In this document: positions 63,588 to 64,000 of the stretch, piece after piece
Numbering within the stretch: the first letter of the stretch is position 1
How the letters are laid out: every line of letters begins with the position of its first letter
Source: an uncultured Eubacteriales bacterium
Lineage (GTDB): Bacteria; Bacillota; Clostridia; Oscillospirales; Acutalibacteraceae
Length of the DNA stretch: 64,000 bases
NCBI GenBank assembly: GCA_900316385.1
Contig: ONCP01000008.1
Span: 1 to 64,000 of the forward strand
Direction of reading: 5' to 3'
Notes under the pieces: generated by a model
What the model was told of the DNA's origin: nothing
Database searches by the model: none
What the model saw: only the letters and a program-made list of their open reading frames with translations
Made by a program: the position numbers and the translations under genes

Positions 63588-63654
63588 CTTTCTGCATATT
63601 ATTCTATCATAATATGTGCAGATTATCAACTTATTTATTTATCTTTCTGCATAT
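63588..63654 (-). promoter_or_regulatory. fic promoter with repeated operator-like sequence
   Basis: Minus strand TTGATA (63624-63629), 17-bp spacer, TAGAAT (63601-63606). The 12-mer CTTTCTGCATAT occurs at 63588-63599 (over the ribosome site) and 63643-63654 (upstream of -35), bracketing the promoter. CTGCATATTAT also forms an imperfect inverted repeat with ATAATATGTGCAG across the -10. Likely repressor sites, perhaps for the Fic winged helix. Confidence 0.6.
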
Positions 63655-63850
63655 AGTTTTTGAAAATATATGGATAGCAAAGATAATAAACTATAATAAT
63701 ACTCAGAAATAACTAAAAAACAATTCGAGTTAGATTGTCCAGATTCTTGTTGAAATTGTTTTATGCTTGTGATAGAATACATTAAATGAACAATGGTCAG
63801 GAAATAATATCTCAAAACTACCACCTTATGTGACAACTTTTTTCAGGGGT
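63655..63850. other. AT-rich stretch, no supported gene
   Basis: Between the fic promoter and the right motif cluster. A 65-codon minus-strand frame exists but has no ribosome site and low-complexity composition. Confidence 0.5.
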
Positions 63851-63900
63851 GTGCTAACACCTTGCTAACAGGAATACACACAACTCGTTAATGTTAGCAC
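63851..63900. repeat. Right cluster of GCTAACA motifs
   Basis: GTGCTAACA at 63851-63859, GCTAACA at 63864-63870 and the inverse TGTTAGCAC at 63892-63900. Mirrors the left cluster, so the fic-AlbA_2 module is bracketed. Downstream to 64000 nothing else is recognised. Confidence 0.7.
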
Positions 63901-64000
63901 ATTTTAGATGGTAACAGACTACCTCGTCACCTGCTGAAAAGCGCATTAAAATGGGAAAATTTGAGATTTGTTAAGCCCATAAGGAAGCTTTCGGAAGGAA

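Noticed and set aside
63639..63836. 65-codon minus-strand frame right of fic
   Set aside because: No ribosome site, AT-rich low-complexity sequence, and it runs over the fic operator region.

Overview
The window looks like a chromosomal segment of a spore-forming Gram-positive gut or rumen Clostridia, most likely Oscillospirales/Ruminococcaceae near Ruminococcus. The evidence is the gene content: dipicolinate synthase dpaAB and a FtsK/SpoIIIE translocase (sporulation type), a T-box leader, LL-diaminopimelate aminotransferase, type III glutamine synthetase, RNase M5, TepA, and secreted proteins with dockerin, Ig-like and FN3 modules as in Ruminococcus. No 16S or 23S sequence is present, so the species is not determined.

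Layout. 1-200 carries a strong minus-strand promoter and leader resembling that of an rRNA operon lying off the left edge. 200-8600: leucine T-box and leuA; a Na+/Ca2+-exchanger-family transporter behind a yybP-ykoY (Mn2+) riboswitch; queH, a HAD phosphatase and a cyclase; a secreted Ig-like protein; glyS. 8600-19900 is a nitrogen and amino-acid block. On the minus strand an ANTAR antiterminator gene, carA, a carB-dapF gene fusion and dapL run head to tail. Divergent from them is glnN (GS III), whose leader has an ANTAR-type hexaloop hairpin overlapping a terminator. gdhA follows. 20000-25300: zinc-ribbon and FN3 proteins, rmlA-rmlB with a stand-alone PTS-EI-like N-domain protein, and mscL.

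25300-43750 is mostly core housekeeping on the minus strand: tyrS, a frameshifted ygiQ, ftsK, uppP, tepA; a plus-strand CorC/CBS protein; rnmV, holA, comEC; a PRTase, a HIT protein, plsY, der, a DUF512 radical-SAM protein, rpmF and yceD. 43800-59130: YihY, a polar amino-acid ABC transporter, an LRR-dockerin secreted protein, pgi, a D,D-carboxypeptidase, ispF-ispD, metY, dpaA-dpaB, an OhrR-like regulator, lipid genes and a PfkB kinase. 59400-60770: two tRNA-Ser genes, an SPFH protein and tRNA-Arg(CCT).

The right end (about 60770-64000) is accessory. The 3' end of tRNA-Arg is duplicated 254 bp downstream, an exact 40-bp tandem repeat lies between the two copies, and beyond is an AT-rich module of a Fic-family AMP transferase overlapping a Schlafen/AlbA_2-domain protein. 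Clusters of the motif GTGCTAACA, each including an inverted pair, flank this module on both sides. This is the best candidate in the window for an undescribed mobile or defence-like system. The carB-dapF fusion is the most unusual protein architecture.
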